This document shows positions 45,718 to 54,159 of a stretch of DNA of 64,000 nucleotides, in pieces (within the stretch, counting starts at the first letter, position 1; each line of letters opens with the position of its first letter). The notes beneath the pieces are model-generated. The model was given only the letters and a program-made list of their open reading frames with translations. It made no database searches and had not been told where the DNA came from. The DNA lies in assembly GCA_018653085.1 (NCBI GenBank), contig JABIAY010000016.1:59135-123134 (forward strand), given 5' to 3'. Made by a program: the position numbers and the translations under genes. This DNA is from Nitrospina sp. (GTDB lineage Bacteria; Nitrospinota; Nitrospinia; Nitrospinales; VA-1).

Positions 45718-48700
45718 ATGCTTGAAAGAATTTTAAGGTTTTCCATCAAACAAAGGATGTTTGTGATATTGGGCGCCCTGGCAATGGCGGTGCTGGGGGC
45801 GTACAACTTCCAAATCCTGCCGATTGACGCGGTGCCGGATATCACCAATGTTCAGGTGCAAATTAATACCGAGGCTCCGGGTTTCACCCCGCTTGAGGTT
45901 GAGAAACGTATTACCTTCTCTGTCGAAACGGCTATTGCGGGAACCCCAAAGCTGTCTTATACACGTTCCATTTCCCGATACGGACTGTCACAGGTCACGG
46001 TGGTTTTTGAAGACGGTACGGATATTTATTTTGCCCGGCAACTGATCAACGCTCGTCTGCAGGAAGTGAAGGCAACTCTGCCTGTGGGTTTGGAACCCAT
46101 CATGGGACCCATCACCACAGGGCTTGGCGAAATTTTTATGTGGTCGGTAGACGCGGACTCTGCGGGTTCCTATTCGCCTGCTGAATTAAGAACGATTCAG
46201 GATTGGATCATCCGTCCGCAATTGCGCAATATTCCCGGCGTCGCGGATGTCAACAGTATCGGTGGTTTTGTGAAGCAGTATCAGGTTGCTCCGAACCCTG
46301 AAAAACTGATGGCTTATGGAATCACTTTCCACAGTGTTATGGAAGCTCTCATGAAGAACAATGCCAACATGGGGGCAGGCTATATTGAACATAGCGGGGA
46401 ACAATACCTCATCAGAACTCCGGGCCAGGTAGCGGGCATGGAGGATATAAAAAATATTGTGATCGGTTCCCATCAGGGCGTTCCTCTTTATATTAAGGAT
46501 GTGGCAGAGGTGAGTCTCGGCAAGGAACTGAGAACCGGGGCCGCCACCAAAAACGGCGAAGAAGTGGTGCTGGGTACGGTGTTCATGCTGAAAGGCGAAA
46601 ACAGCCGAACCGTTTCGTTGAGGGTCGCCGAAAAAATGAAAGCGATCAATCAGACTTTGCCGGAAGGCGTGGTGGCACGAACCGTCTATGACCGCACGCG
46701 CCTGGTCAATGCCACCCTGCAAACGGTCCGCAACAATTTGCTGGAAGGCGCACTTCTGGTCATTACCGTTTTATTTCTATTCCTGGGCAATTTCCGCGCC
46801 GCTCTCATAACCGCTCTGGTCATTCCCCTTTCCATGTTGTTTGCAGTAACGGGGATGGTGGGCAATAGGGTCAGCGGCAACCTGTTGAGTCTCGGTGCCA
46901 TCGATTTTGGCATCATCGTGGATGGCGCAGTCATTATTGTGGAAAATTGCAGTCGCCGATTAGCGGAAGAACAAAAAAAGCTGGGACGCGTCCTGACCCG
47001 TGACGAACGTTTCGGACTGGTTGCTTACGCCACCAAAGAGGTCTCCCGACCAAGTATCTTTGGCGGATTCATCATCATGATCGTCTACCTGCCTATTCTT
47101 ACCTTGACCGGGATCGAAGGGAAAATGTTTCAGCCCATGGCGTTCACGGTTCTGGCGGCATTGATCGGGGCCATGATTTTATCTGTCACCTTTATTCCCG
47201 CCATGGTAGCGCAATTTTCATCCGGGCATATATCGGAGAAAGAAAATCCGTTGTTGAAATGGATTCGCAATATTTATGAACCCATATTGAACTTTTCGCT
47301 GAACAATCGGCCCACGGTCATTACTTTTGCCGGAGTTCTTGTTGTCTTGAGTCTGCTCCTGTCCACTCGCATGGGAAGCGAGTTTCTCCCGACTCTGGAT
47401 GAAGGAGATCTTGCTATCCATGCTTTGCGTGTTCCCGGCACCAGTCTTTCCCAGGCCGTTGCAATGCAGGACACGCTGGAGAAAAAAATCAAGGAACTGC
47501 CGGAAGTGGATTTCGTGTTCGCCAAGATCGGCACGGCAGATATTGCCAGCGACCCGATGCCTCCAAGCGTTGCCGATGTATTCACGATGATTAAACCCCG
47601 GTCCGAATGGCCCGATCCGACCCGCACAAAGTCTGACTTCATCGAAGAACTGGAACACAAACTGGAACAAGTCCCCGGTAACAAATACGAAATCATCCAA
47701 CCAATTGAAATGCGCTTCAACGAATTGATAGCCGGTGTTCGCAGTGATATAGCGGTGAAGGTTTTTGGTGATGATTTAGAAACCCTCGTATCCGTAGCAG
47801 ACGAAGTTGAACACGTTCTTGCAGATATTCCCGGTGCCTCCGATGTTTCGATGGAACAGGTGACAGGACTTCCCGTGCTGACCCTTAAACTGAACCGCAA
47901 GCTGATGGCTCGACTGGGACTGAATGTTTCCGCTGTTCAGGATGTCGTGGCGATTGCCATCGGCGGGAAAAGTGCCGGACAGGTTTTTGAAGGAGACCGG
48001 CGTTTTGAACTTATCGTGAGATTGCCGGAAGATATACGAACGAATATGGAACGTCTTAAAAGAATTCCTATAGCTCTGCCAAAAAATTTCTCCGATAAAC
48101 ATGATGTTGTCTCTCCAGCGAAGATACCGGGTAGCGGTCAAAACCTGAACTACATCCCGCTTTCTGCTGTGGCGGAATTTTCTATCGCAAAAGGTCCTAA
48201 TCAGATCAGCAGGGAAAACGGCAAACGCCGGGTTGTTGTCACCGCTAATGTCAGGGGTCGCGATTTGGGTTCATTTGTGCAAGAGGCACAGAAGATCATT
48301 GAAGAAAAAGTTTCTCTCGATCCCGGGTACTGGATTGCCTGGGGCGGGCAGTTTGAACATCTGATTTCAGCCGCTCAACGGTTGTGGATCGTAGTCCCAC
48401 TGGCACTCCTCTTAATCCTGCTCATGTTGTTTGCCGCGTTGGATCGGATGAAAGACGCGCTTCTCGTTTTTACAGGAATTCCGCTGGCGTTGACTGGAGG
48501 TTTCTTCTCCTTGTGGGTTAGAGGAATTCCTTTATCCATTTCCGCCGCAATTGGTTTCATTGCTCTTTCCGGTGTTGCTGTGTTAAACGGACTGGTGATG
48601 ATTTCCGTCATTGGTGAACTGCGGGAAGACGGACTGCCTGTAGACGATGCCATTCGGCAAGGGTCGCTCACCCGATTGCGACCTGTTTTGATGACGGCAC

Positions 48701-48882
48701 TGGTCGCTTCTTTAGGATTTATTCCCATGGCTCTGGCAACAGGTACCGGTGCCGAAGTGCAACGTCCACTGGCAACGGTGGTCATCGGCGGCATACTCTC
48801 ATCGACAGCATTGACCCTGGTGGTCCTGCCCGCCCTCTATAAATGGTTCCACTCCCTCCCGGGAGAGGGAACTGGGCAATAG
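45718..48882 (+). CDS. czcA: Heavy-metal efflux RND transporter (CzcA family)
   Basis: The 1054-residue proton-driven pump has 12 membrane helices and two large periplasmic loops. Helix 4 carries DFGIIVDGAVIIVEN (D396 onward), the HME-RND signature of the divalent-cation (Co/Zn/Cd/Ni) group. The periplasmic loops include GSEFLPTLDEGDLAIHALRVPGTS and QVTGLPVLTLKLNRKLMARLG. It is distinguished from drug pumps by length and motif. The substrate metal cannot be fixed, though HupE and His-rich neighbours suggest nickel, cobalt or zinc. A repeat copy follows the stop. Confidence 0.92.
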   Translation: MLERILRFSIKQRMFVILGALAMAVLGAYNFQILPIDAVPDITNVQVQINTEAPGFTPLEVEKRITFSVETAIAGTPKLSYTRSISRYGLSQVTVVFEDGTDIYFARQLINARLQEVKATLPVGLEPIMGPITTGLGEIFMWSVDADSAGSYSPAELRTIQDWIIRPQLRNIPGVADVNSIGGFVKQYQVAPNPEKLMAYGITFHSVMEALMKNNANMGAGYIEHSGEQYLIRTPGQVAGMEDIKNIVIGSHQGVPLYIKDVAEVSLGKELRTGAATKNGEEVVLGTVFMLKGENSRTVSLRVAEKMKAINQTLPEGVVARTVYDRTRLVNATLQTVRNNLLEGALLVITVLFLFLGNFRAALITALVIPLSMLFAVTGMVGNRVSGNLLSLGAIDFGIIVDGAVIIVENCSRRLAEEQKKLGRVLTRDERFGLVAYATKEVSRPSIFGGFIIMIVYLPILTLTGIEGKMFQPMAFTVLAALIGAMILSVTFIPAMVAQFSSGHISEKENPLLKWIRNIYEPILNFSLNNRPTVITFAGVLVVLSLLLSTRMGSEFLPTLDEGDLAIHALRVPGTSLSQAVAMQDTLEKKIKELPEVDFVFAKIGTADIASDPMPPSVADVFTMIKPRSEWPDPTRTKSDFIEELEHKLEQVPGNKYEIIQPIEMRFNELIAGVRSDIAVKVFGDDLETLVSVADEVEHVLADIPGASDVSMEQVTGLPVLTLKLNRKLMARLGLNVSAVQDVVAIAIGGKSAGQVFEGDRRFELIVRLPEDIRTNMERLKRIPIALPKNFSDKHDVVSPAKIPGSGQNLNYIPLSAVAEFSIAKGPNQISRENGKRRVVVTANVRGRDLGSFVQEAQKIIEEKVSLDPGYWIAWGGQFEHLISAAQRLWIVVPLALLLILLMLFAALDRMKDALLVFTGIPLALTGGFFSLWVRGIPLSISAAIGFIALSGVAVLNGLVMISVIGELREDGLPVDDAIRQGSLTRLRPVLMTALVASLGFIPMALATGTGAEVQRPLATVVIGGILSSTALTLVVLPALYKWFHSLPGEGTGQ

Positions 48883-48949
48883 CTCCTCAAGTCGAGATGA
48901 GCCTTTGCTCGCCAGCGAAAGCTTTACACACTGGCCCCACGCCTAGTGG
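48883..48949. repeat. Interspersed repeat after czcA
   Basis: Runs from the czcA stop through GCTCGCCAGCGAAAGCTTTAC to GGCCCCACGCCTAGTGG (48933-48949), a type-1-like copy. Confidence 0.75.
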
Positions 48950-49067
48950 GGGTTCCGATAATCCCATAACCCATTGATTTTATGCGTTTTATTTTTATGA
49001 GATGGGAGGAGTTTGTGGTACATTGGTGCCACTTCGAATTTTATTCATAATTATGACAGGGAATTTT

Positions 49068-49808
49068 ATGAACAAAGACCAGATGGCTATTTACCTTAAC
49101 GAGCATCTTGAGTTCTTCAACGAATACCCGGAGTTGTTGAAAAAAATCAAAGAGATTAAAGATGATGACCTGCCTATCGAGCCCATGAGCACGCTGAGTC
49201 TGGCTGACCGGATTATCAAGCGGGTTCACGATGATAAAGAACATCTTAAAAGCAAACTGGAATGGTTGTTCGAGATTTCCCGTGCCAATGAAAAAATCCA
49301 GGAACACCTGTTCGAAATAGAAAGACTGGTATTGACCAGTACCAACCTCGACCAAATGGTTGATCAATTGAAAAAAGAAATTCCCAACCGGTTTGGTATC
49401 CCCAGTGTTTTATTGTGTCTGGTCAAAGGGTCCGACCATTTTATGGAAGACCGGTTGCGGCAACGCTACAACGGCAACCTGGACGGAATGGTGAAATTCA
49501 TTTGTCAGAAAACCGCCAACGACTGGTTTGTGAGCGGACTCAAACCCGTCCTGCGTAGTGAGATCGAAGACTCAGAAGTGTTTGGTCCCAATAGCGGGCA
49601 CAGCGATATAAAATCTGAAGCGCTTGTTCCTATTATGGCGCAGGATGCCATGGTCGGGGCGATAGCATTTGGCAGTCCCAAACCCTTCCATTTTCATGAT
49701 GGACTCGGTACCGAGTTTCTCGAACGCATGGCCGACAAAGTCGCCATCTCGATCAACAACATCCTCCTCATCGACCAACTCAAAGACCAACTGGTAGTCA
49801 ACTCCTAG
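49068..49808 (+). CDS. DUF484 family protein (GAF-like)
   Basis: The N-terminal MNKDQMAIYLNEHLEFFNEYPELLKKI is the DUF484 opening, followed by a coiled-coil segment (LADRIIKRVHDDKEHLKSKLEWLFEISRANEKI) and a GAF-like domain ending in the amphipathic helix FLERMADKVAISINNILLIDQLK. In other genomes DUF484 genes lie near xerC; here the neighbours are unrelated. The ATG at 49068 is preferred, as AGGGA lies upstream and the homologous region begins there. The function of the family is not known. Confidence 0.85.
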   Translation: MNKDQMAIYLNEHLEFFNEYPELLKKIKEIKDDDLPIEPMSTLSLADRIIKRVHDDKEHLKSKLEWLFEISRANEKIQEHLFEIERLVLTSTNLDQMVDQLKKEIPNRFGIPSVLLCLVKGSDHFMEDRLRQRYNGNLDGMVKFICQKTANDWFVSGLKPVLRSEIEDSEVFGPNSGHSDIKSEALVPIMAQDAMVGAIAFGSPKPFHFHDGLGTEFLERMADKVAISINNILLIDQLKDQLVVNS

Positions 49809-49809
49809 G

Positions 49810-49865
49810 CTCCGGCGAGCCGCCGGTGGCCGTATTTTTACATCCCTCCCTTCATAGGGAGGGGG
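49810..49865. repeat. Interspersed repeat module (GGCGAGCCGCCGGTGGCC)
   Basis: GGCGAGCCGCCGGTGGCC also appears at about 18373 and, shortened, at about 28-44 of the window (GGCCGGTGGCCATG). It is followed by CCCTCCCTTCATAGGGAGGG, a small perfect dyad. The remaining bases to 50041 show nothing else. Confidence 0.6.
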
Positions 49866-50041
49866 ACATTAATTTGGTTTCCTGCCTGTCAATTGCCATT
49901 GACTATTTTTCCATATTCCTAGATACTTAAAGAATCACCGCCACAGCTAAAAAAAGTTTTTACAAGTAATTAGCGAAATTTCAATGTTTATCAATTCCCT
50001 GGTTGAAAGCCGGGGTTTTTTTGATTAAGGTTCTTATATAT

Positions 50042-50551
50042 ATGTTACGAGAAGCTAAAATAGAGGATGCGCACGCCATCCAGAATTTGATCTGTTTCTA
50101 TTCCGAGGACGGCAAAATGCTGTTTCGTTCGTTGGCAGAAATCGAACAGAACATTGCTGACTTTATGGTTTACGAAAAACAGGATGAAGTCATCGGCATC
50201 TGTAGCCTGAAGTTCGGTTGGGACAAGTTGGTAGAAATCCGTTCACTCGGTGTGGACCCGCGTCATCATCGGCAGGGCATCGCCACCGAAATGGTTCAGG
50301 GCAGTATTGAACGCGCTTTATTGAAGGACGACTGTGATACCGCTTTTGTTCTGACTTATGCGGTGCCGCTGTTCACTAAACTTGGATTCGAAATCGTCGA
50401 TAAAATGCAACTGCCGCAAAAGGTGTGGAACGATTGCCAGGCTTGCCTGCATAAAGACAATTGTGATGAAACGGCCATGAGTCTTTCATTACTGCCATTG
50501 AAGAAACAGAGGGTCTTGTTGAAAAATTCGGAAGAAGTCCTATATTCCTAA
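50042..50551 (+). CDS. GNAT N-acetyltransferase, short ArgA-like
   Basis: A 169-residue acetyltransferase with the acetyl-CoA loop DPRHHRQGIATEMVQ (R/Q-x-x-G-x-A) and an N-terminal LREAKIEDAHAIQNLI. The C-terminal CQACLHKDNCDETAM matches short N-acetylglutamate synthases, which have C-x2-C ... C-x-E at that point. It could make N-acetylglutamate for arginine synthesis, fitting the presence of argH in the window. The ATG at 50042 is preferred over an upstream in-frame codon. The substrate is inferred from the tail motif. Confidence 0.75.
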   Translation: MLREAKIEDAHAIQNLICFYSEDGKMLFRSLAEIEQNIADFMVYEKQDEVIGICSLKFGWDKLVEIRSLGVDPRHHRQGIATEMVQGSIERALLKDDCDTAFVLTYAVPLFTKLGFEIVDKMQLPQKVWNDCQACLHKDNCDETAMSLSLLPLKKQRVLLKNSEEVLYS

Positions 50552-50575
50552 GACAAGGATAAGGAGGATTTGGTT

Positions 50576-51289
50576 ATGTTAGGTCCGATTTTCAGTGCGT
50601 TAACGGGATTGAAAAATGCGTCCCAAAGACTGCAAAACAGCGCCAACAATGTTGCCAACGTCAACACCCCCGGTTTCAAGAAAAGCGATGTCAACAGCGT
50701 TGAGTTGCAATCGGGCGGCACCAGGGTTAATGATATTTCCAAATCCAATACCCAGGGCGCGTTGATACCGACTAACAATCCTTTGGACCTCGCTATAGAC
50801 GGCAACGGATTTTTCCAGGTCACCAATCCGAATGGAGGCACCAGCTTCACCCGTTCGGGAAGCTTCAAACAAGATAATGCCGGAAATATAGTGGATGCCA
50901 GTGGCAATGCTTTGGTACCGGCGGTCAATATCCCCGGAAACAATACCGGAATCAGTGTGGATGCCAATGGGCAAATTTCTTCCCAGGTAGGAGGCCAGAC
51001 TGAGGTTGCCGGCCAGCTTCAACTCGCCAATTTTCAGAATCCGTCAGGATTGCAGGCGGCAGGCGGTAACCTGTTGAACGAGTCGGCGGCATCGGGCGCA
51101 CCCGTTGCAGGCAACCCGGGAACAGGTGGACTGGGCACAGTTCGTTCCGGATTTCTCGAAGGCTCCAACGTGGATATCACCGAAGAGATTGTCGACCAGA
51201 TCGTGTCAAAAGTGGCATTCAAAGCCAATGTCAATGTCATTAAAGCCAACGACGAATTGATAGGCACCATCCTCGACATAAAATCCTAA
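50576..51289 (+). CDS. Flagellar rod/hook-basal body protein (FlgG/FlgF-like)
   Basis: The N-terminal LTGLKNASQRLQNSANNVANVNTPGFKK is the flagellar rod-hook motif (ANNVANxNTPGFK), followed by IDGNGFFQVTNPNG and a C-terminal FLEGSNVDITEEIVDQI, the second signature (GxLExSNVDLxxE). At 237 residues it is shorter than FlgG. AAGGAGG lies 8 nt upstream of ATG 50576, a strong ribosome site. No other flagellar gene is adjacent, so either the locus is scattered or the protein has another task. Confidence 0.85.
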   Translation: MLGPIFSALTGLKNASQRLQNSANNVANVNTPGFKKSDVNSVELQSGGTRVNDISKSNTQGALIPTNNPLDLAIDGNGFFQVTNPNGGTSFTRSGSFKQDNAGNIVDASGNALVPAVNIPGNNTGISVDANGQISSQVGGQTEVAGQLQLANFQNPSGLQAAGGNLLNESAASGAPVAGNPGTGGLGTVRSGFLEGSNVDITEEIVDQIVSKVAFKANVNVIKANDELIGTILDIKS

Positions 51290-51365
51290 CCCACTAGCGT
51301 GGGTTCGGTGAGCAGTTGCGTTGTAGGCAGGTAAATTTTTTTCTTTCCTTTTTTCCGTAAATTTC

Positions 51366-51623
51366 ATGAGCAACGAAAATTATCTTGTTACTGTTGAGCG
51401 GTTTTTTCTTTCCCTGAAAGATTCGGGACTGGCACTTTCCGCCACCGACTACGACCTCATCCAGCAATGGGAAAGCCGGGGCATACCGGTCAATATTGTC
51501 TGCCGGGGCATCGAAAATGGTGTCGCCGAGTTTGACCAGCAGAACACCCGTCAGTCTTCGCGCATGGGCCTCAGTTATCTCAAGGTTTTTATCGAAGCGG
51601 AAATGGAGCGATCTCAGGCATGA
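51366..51623 (+). CDS. Small protein of unknown function, partner of the DnaC-like gene
   Basis: An 85-residue soluble helical protein (VERFFLSLKDSGLALSATDYDLIQQWESRGIP ... GLSYLKVFIEAEMERS). It overlaps the DnaC-like ATPase gene by 4 nt (ATGA), so the two are translationally coupled. The segment SATDYDLIQQWESRGIPVNIVCRGIE is similar in feel to replication initiation helper domains (DnaD/DnaB-loader-linked), but I cannot assign a family. Confidence 0.7.
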   Translation: MSNENYLVTVERFFLSLKDSGLALSATDYDLIQQWESRGIPVNIVCRGIENGVAEFDQQNTRQSSRMGLSYLKVFIEAEMERSQA

Positions 51624-52474
51624 AAAGTAAAACCGCCAATTCGGTAAACTGCAGTACCTGCCGCGACCACCAGTATGTGGTGTCCAATAAAAAAGGCAAA
51701 GTCCAGGCCACAGCCTGTAAATGTTTTGACTGCGAGTTGTGCCAGGGTACAGGAAGAATTTTAGCAGAAGGTGCCGATGGCATTTCCCGAATCAGCGAAT
51801 GCCAATGCGCCGACTTTAATAAGAAACTGAAACTTTTCAACCAGGCTGGGATTCCCGGTAAATTCGTGCATGAGAGTCTGGGTAATTTTGAGGTTGCGAC
51901 TCCCAGGCATCGGTTACTGAAAGACGCTTTATCGCACTCCAGAACCTTCATCAAAGAATTCATTCAGATGAAAGGCCAGTACAGCCAGGGCCTGATTTTC
52001 ATGGGCGAGCCCGGCCTTGGCAAAACCCATCTTGCCGTATCCATCATCAAGGAACTGATTTTAGCGCATGGAGTTGAATGCAAGTTTGTCGACTTTTTTG
52101 AATTGCTCCGCGACATTCGCCATGGTTATGGCGAGGACATCTCGGAAAGCGAATTCATGGACCCTTATGTGGACGTTAAGGTATTGGTGATCGATGAGTT
52201 GGCCAAAGGCAGGAACACGGAATGGGAACTGACCATTCTCGATCATTTCATCTCCGCCCGCTACAACGATGATGACAAGGTGACACTGGTCACCACCAAT
52301 TTCAGAGACAAGCTGGATAGCGGAATTGGCACGGAAGACAGTAAAAAACTTTCCAACGCCAGCACCCGTTATACTCTGGAAGAAAAAATCGGTCCGCGCA
52401 TTTTTTCCCGCCTCATGGAGATGTGCAAGAAGGTATACCTGCAGGGCAAAGATTTCCGCTCGGAACGAGTTTAA
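51620..52474 (+). CDS. DnaC/IstB-like AAA+ ATPase with N-terminal zinc finger
   Basis: The N-terminus has a Cys-rich module (CSTCRDHQY ... CKCFDCELCQGTG ... CQC), probably a zinc ribbon. A AAA+ domain follows with Walker A GEPGLGKTH and Walker B VLVIDELAKG, then sensor 1 VTTNF and an arginine-finger region near the end (GPRIFSRLMEMCKKV). The layout matches DnaC/DnaI helicase loaders and IstB. There is no transposase nearby, so helicase loading in replication is more likely than IS function. Confidence 0.85.
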   Translation: MKSKTANSVNCSTCRDHQYVVSNKKGKVQATACKCFDCELCQGTGRILAEGADGISRISECQCADFNKKLKLFNQAGIPGKFVHESLGNFEVATPRHRLLKDALSHSRTFIKEFIQMKGQYSQGLIFMGEPGLGKTHLAVSIIKELILAHGVECKFVDFFELLRDIRHGYGEDISESEFMDPYVDVKVLVIDELAKGRNTEWELTILDHFISARYNDDDKVTLVTTNFRDKLDSGIGTEDSKKLSNASTRYTLEEKIGPRIFSRLMEMCKKVYLQGKDFRSERV

Positions 52475-52554
52475 GTAAAAGCCCCCCTTATAGATTCATT
52501 ACCAACCCCTCGTTGTCGATTTCCCCCTTCAAATTTTCGTCAATTTAAGTGTAC

Positions 52555-52743
52555 ATACTAGCCTTATACTAGTTTTTCAATTTCTAGTATATATGGTTGA
52601 CTTTCGGTCATACTAGTCTCATACTAGTTTTTTAATTTCTAGTATAAAGAAATATTGTTGAGAACTACCCAAAATAGGGCAACTAAACGCACATGCTACA
52701 CAAGATATAGATATAAAATCTCATACTAGCTAAATACTAGTAT
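52555..52743. promoter_or_regulatory. ATACTAG operator array upstream of the Fic gene
   Basis: ATACTAG occurs at 52555, 52566, 52610, 52621, 52723 and 52734, always as pairs 11 bp apart. Inverted CTAGTAT occurs at 52584 and 52639, each 18 bp after the pair. Units 1 and 2 are a 55-bp duplication (offset 52555 to 52610). The last site, ATACTAGTAT, is a perfect palindrome 21 nt before the Fic ATG. The rest of 52475-52764 has no gene. Confidence 0.75.
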
Positions 52744-52764
52744 GAGTGGATTGGCGAAAATAAA

Positions 52765-54120
52765 ATGAAAATACCAGAGACCCCTCCAGACATAGACGAG
52801 ATTTTTCAGGAAGCGATAAGCGAGCCTGGCGAATTAATTAAGCTATACAAGTGGGGCCAACCCACAGACTTGAAAGGTCGCTATCTCCACTGGGATAAGC
52901 TCAGGCACATAGATCCACCCGAGGGATTCACCATTAAAAAATGGTGGGCGGCAATAAAGTTAGCCAGGCAAAATTTATACAAACCCATCAATCTGTTGGA
53001 TACCCATCAAAATGAGTTTAAATACGTAGTCCCGGACAGTGTGCAGAAAGACCTGCATGAGCTGACAAAAAATGCCGCAGGCAATCTATTTTCAAACAAG
53101 GAAATAATTAATCCGGGCCTGAGAAAAACTTACCTTATCAGGTCACTGGTAAATGAAGCCATTAACTCCAGCCAATTGGAGGGAGCCGCCACCACTACCC
53201 CTGTCGCGAAAGAAATGCTACGGCAAGGTCGCAAGCCCAAAGATAATAGTGAGCAGATGATTCAAAACAATTATCTTGCCATGCAATTTATTGCGGATAT
53301 AAAAAGTGAACCGCTTACACCATCCATAATTTTTGAGCTTCACAGAATATTGACCCAAGACACTCTCAAAAACCCAGAGGCCGCTGGGAAATTTAGAACG
53401 CGAGAAGATGACGTGGTTGTGATGGATCCTCTCGATGGCGTAATTTTGCATGTTCCTCCTAAATCAGAAGAGTTGCCCGAAAGGATGGAGCGGCTTTGTC
53501 AGTTTGCTAACGAAGAAAACCCGCAAGCTTTCATCAACCCTCTGGTCAAAGCGATAATATTGCACTTTGCTCTCGCCTACGATCACCCATTTGTGGATGG
53601 AAATGGTCGTACTTCCAGAGCACTTTTTTATTGGTTCGCCGCACGCCAAGGTTACGATTTAATTTCGTTTGCATCCATATCACGAGTGTTAAAAGAAGAG
53701 CCGGGGCAATACAAGCGAGCGTTTCTTTATACTGAAACAGACCAAAATGATTTAACGTATTTTATTATTCATCAGGTTTCAGCGATAAAAAAATGCATAG
53801 ACGGGTTGTTTGAATTCTTGAAAAAAGAGGCGGAAGAAATTAAGCAGGCAGAAAAGCAACTGGACGGAAAAAAACGTTTAAAAAGACTTCTAAACTACCG
53901 ACAGATAGCTCTATTAAAACATGCGTTGAAGAGTCCGAGGTTTATCTATACAACTTACGGACACCAAAATACGCATGGAATAGCTTATGAAACCGCACGG
54001 AAGGATCTTATGGACATGGCTAAAAAATGGAACTTTCTCAATATGCAAAAAGAGGGGCAGTTCTATATATTTGAAGCACCTGAAAACCTAAGAGAGAGGA
54101 TTGAACTGGCAAAACAATAA
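52765..54120 (+). CDS. Fic family protein with class II inhibitory motif
   Basis: Fic enzymes transfer AMP or other nucleotides to protein hydroxyls. The core motif HPFVDGNGRTSR is intact from H274, and the N-terminal inhibitory helix carries SSQLEG (S135, E139, G140), matching the class II [S/T]xxxE[G/N] autoinhibition. The C-terminal 110 residues look like a winged-helix region (LLNYRQIALLKHALKSP ... YETARKDLMDMAKKW). No antitoxin gene is adjacent; self-inhibition replaces it. The upstream ATACTAG array suggests that the winged helix represses its own gene. The ATG has no clear Shine-Dalgarno. Confidence 0.88.
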   Translation: MKIPETPPDIDEIFQEAISEPGELIKLYKWGQPTDLKGRYLHWDKLRHIDPPEGFTIKKWWAAIKLARQNLYKPINLLDTHQNEFKYVVPDSVQKDLHELTKNAAGNLFSNKEIINPGLRKTYLIRSLVNEAINSSQLEGAATTTPVAKEMLRQGRKPKDNSEQMIQNNYLAMQFIADIKSEPLTPSIIFELHRILTQDTLKNPEAAGKFRTREDDVVVMDPLDGVILHVPPKSEELPERMERLCQFANEENPQAFINPLVKAIILHFALAYDHPFVDGNGRTSRALFYWFAARQGYDLISFASISRVLKEEPGQYKRAFLYTETDQNDLTYFIIHQVSAIKKCIDGLFEFLKKEAEEIKQAEKQLDGKKRLKRLLNYRQIALLKHALKSPRFIYTTYGHQNTHGIAYETARKDLMDMAKKWNFLNMQKEGQFYIFEAPENLRERIELAKQ

Positions 54121-54159
54121 AAGTTGCGGGTTTTTGTGTTCACTCTGCGGGCTCCCCGT

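Noticed and set aside
39477..48882. Recent horizontally acquired genomic island bounded by att sites
   Set aside because: Metal genes are clustered, but I saw no integrase, no tRNA at the edges and no flanking direct repeats, so transfer remains unproven.
51620..52474. IstB of an IS21-type insertion sequence
   Set aside because: No istA transposase or terminal inverted repeats are visible around it; the zinc finger and coupled 85-residue gene point to a helicase loader.
52555..52743. CRISPR array or plasmid iterons upstream of the Fic gene
   Set aside because: Sites are 7-8 bp with both orientations and helical phasing, no cas or rep gene nearby; operator sites are more likely.
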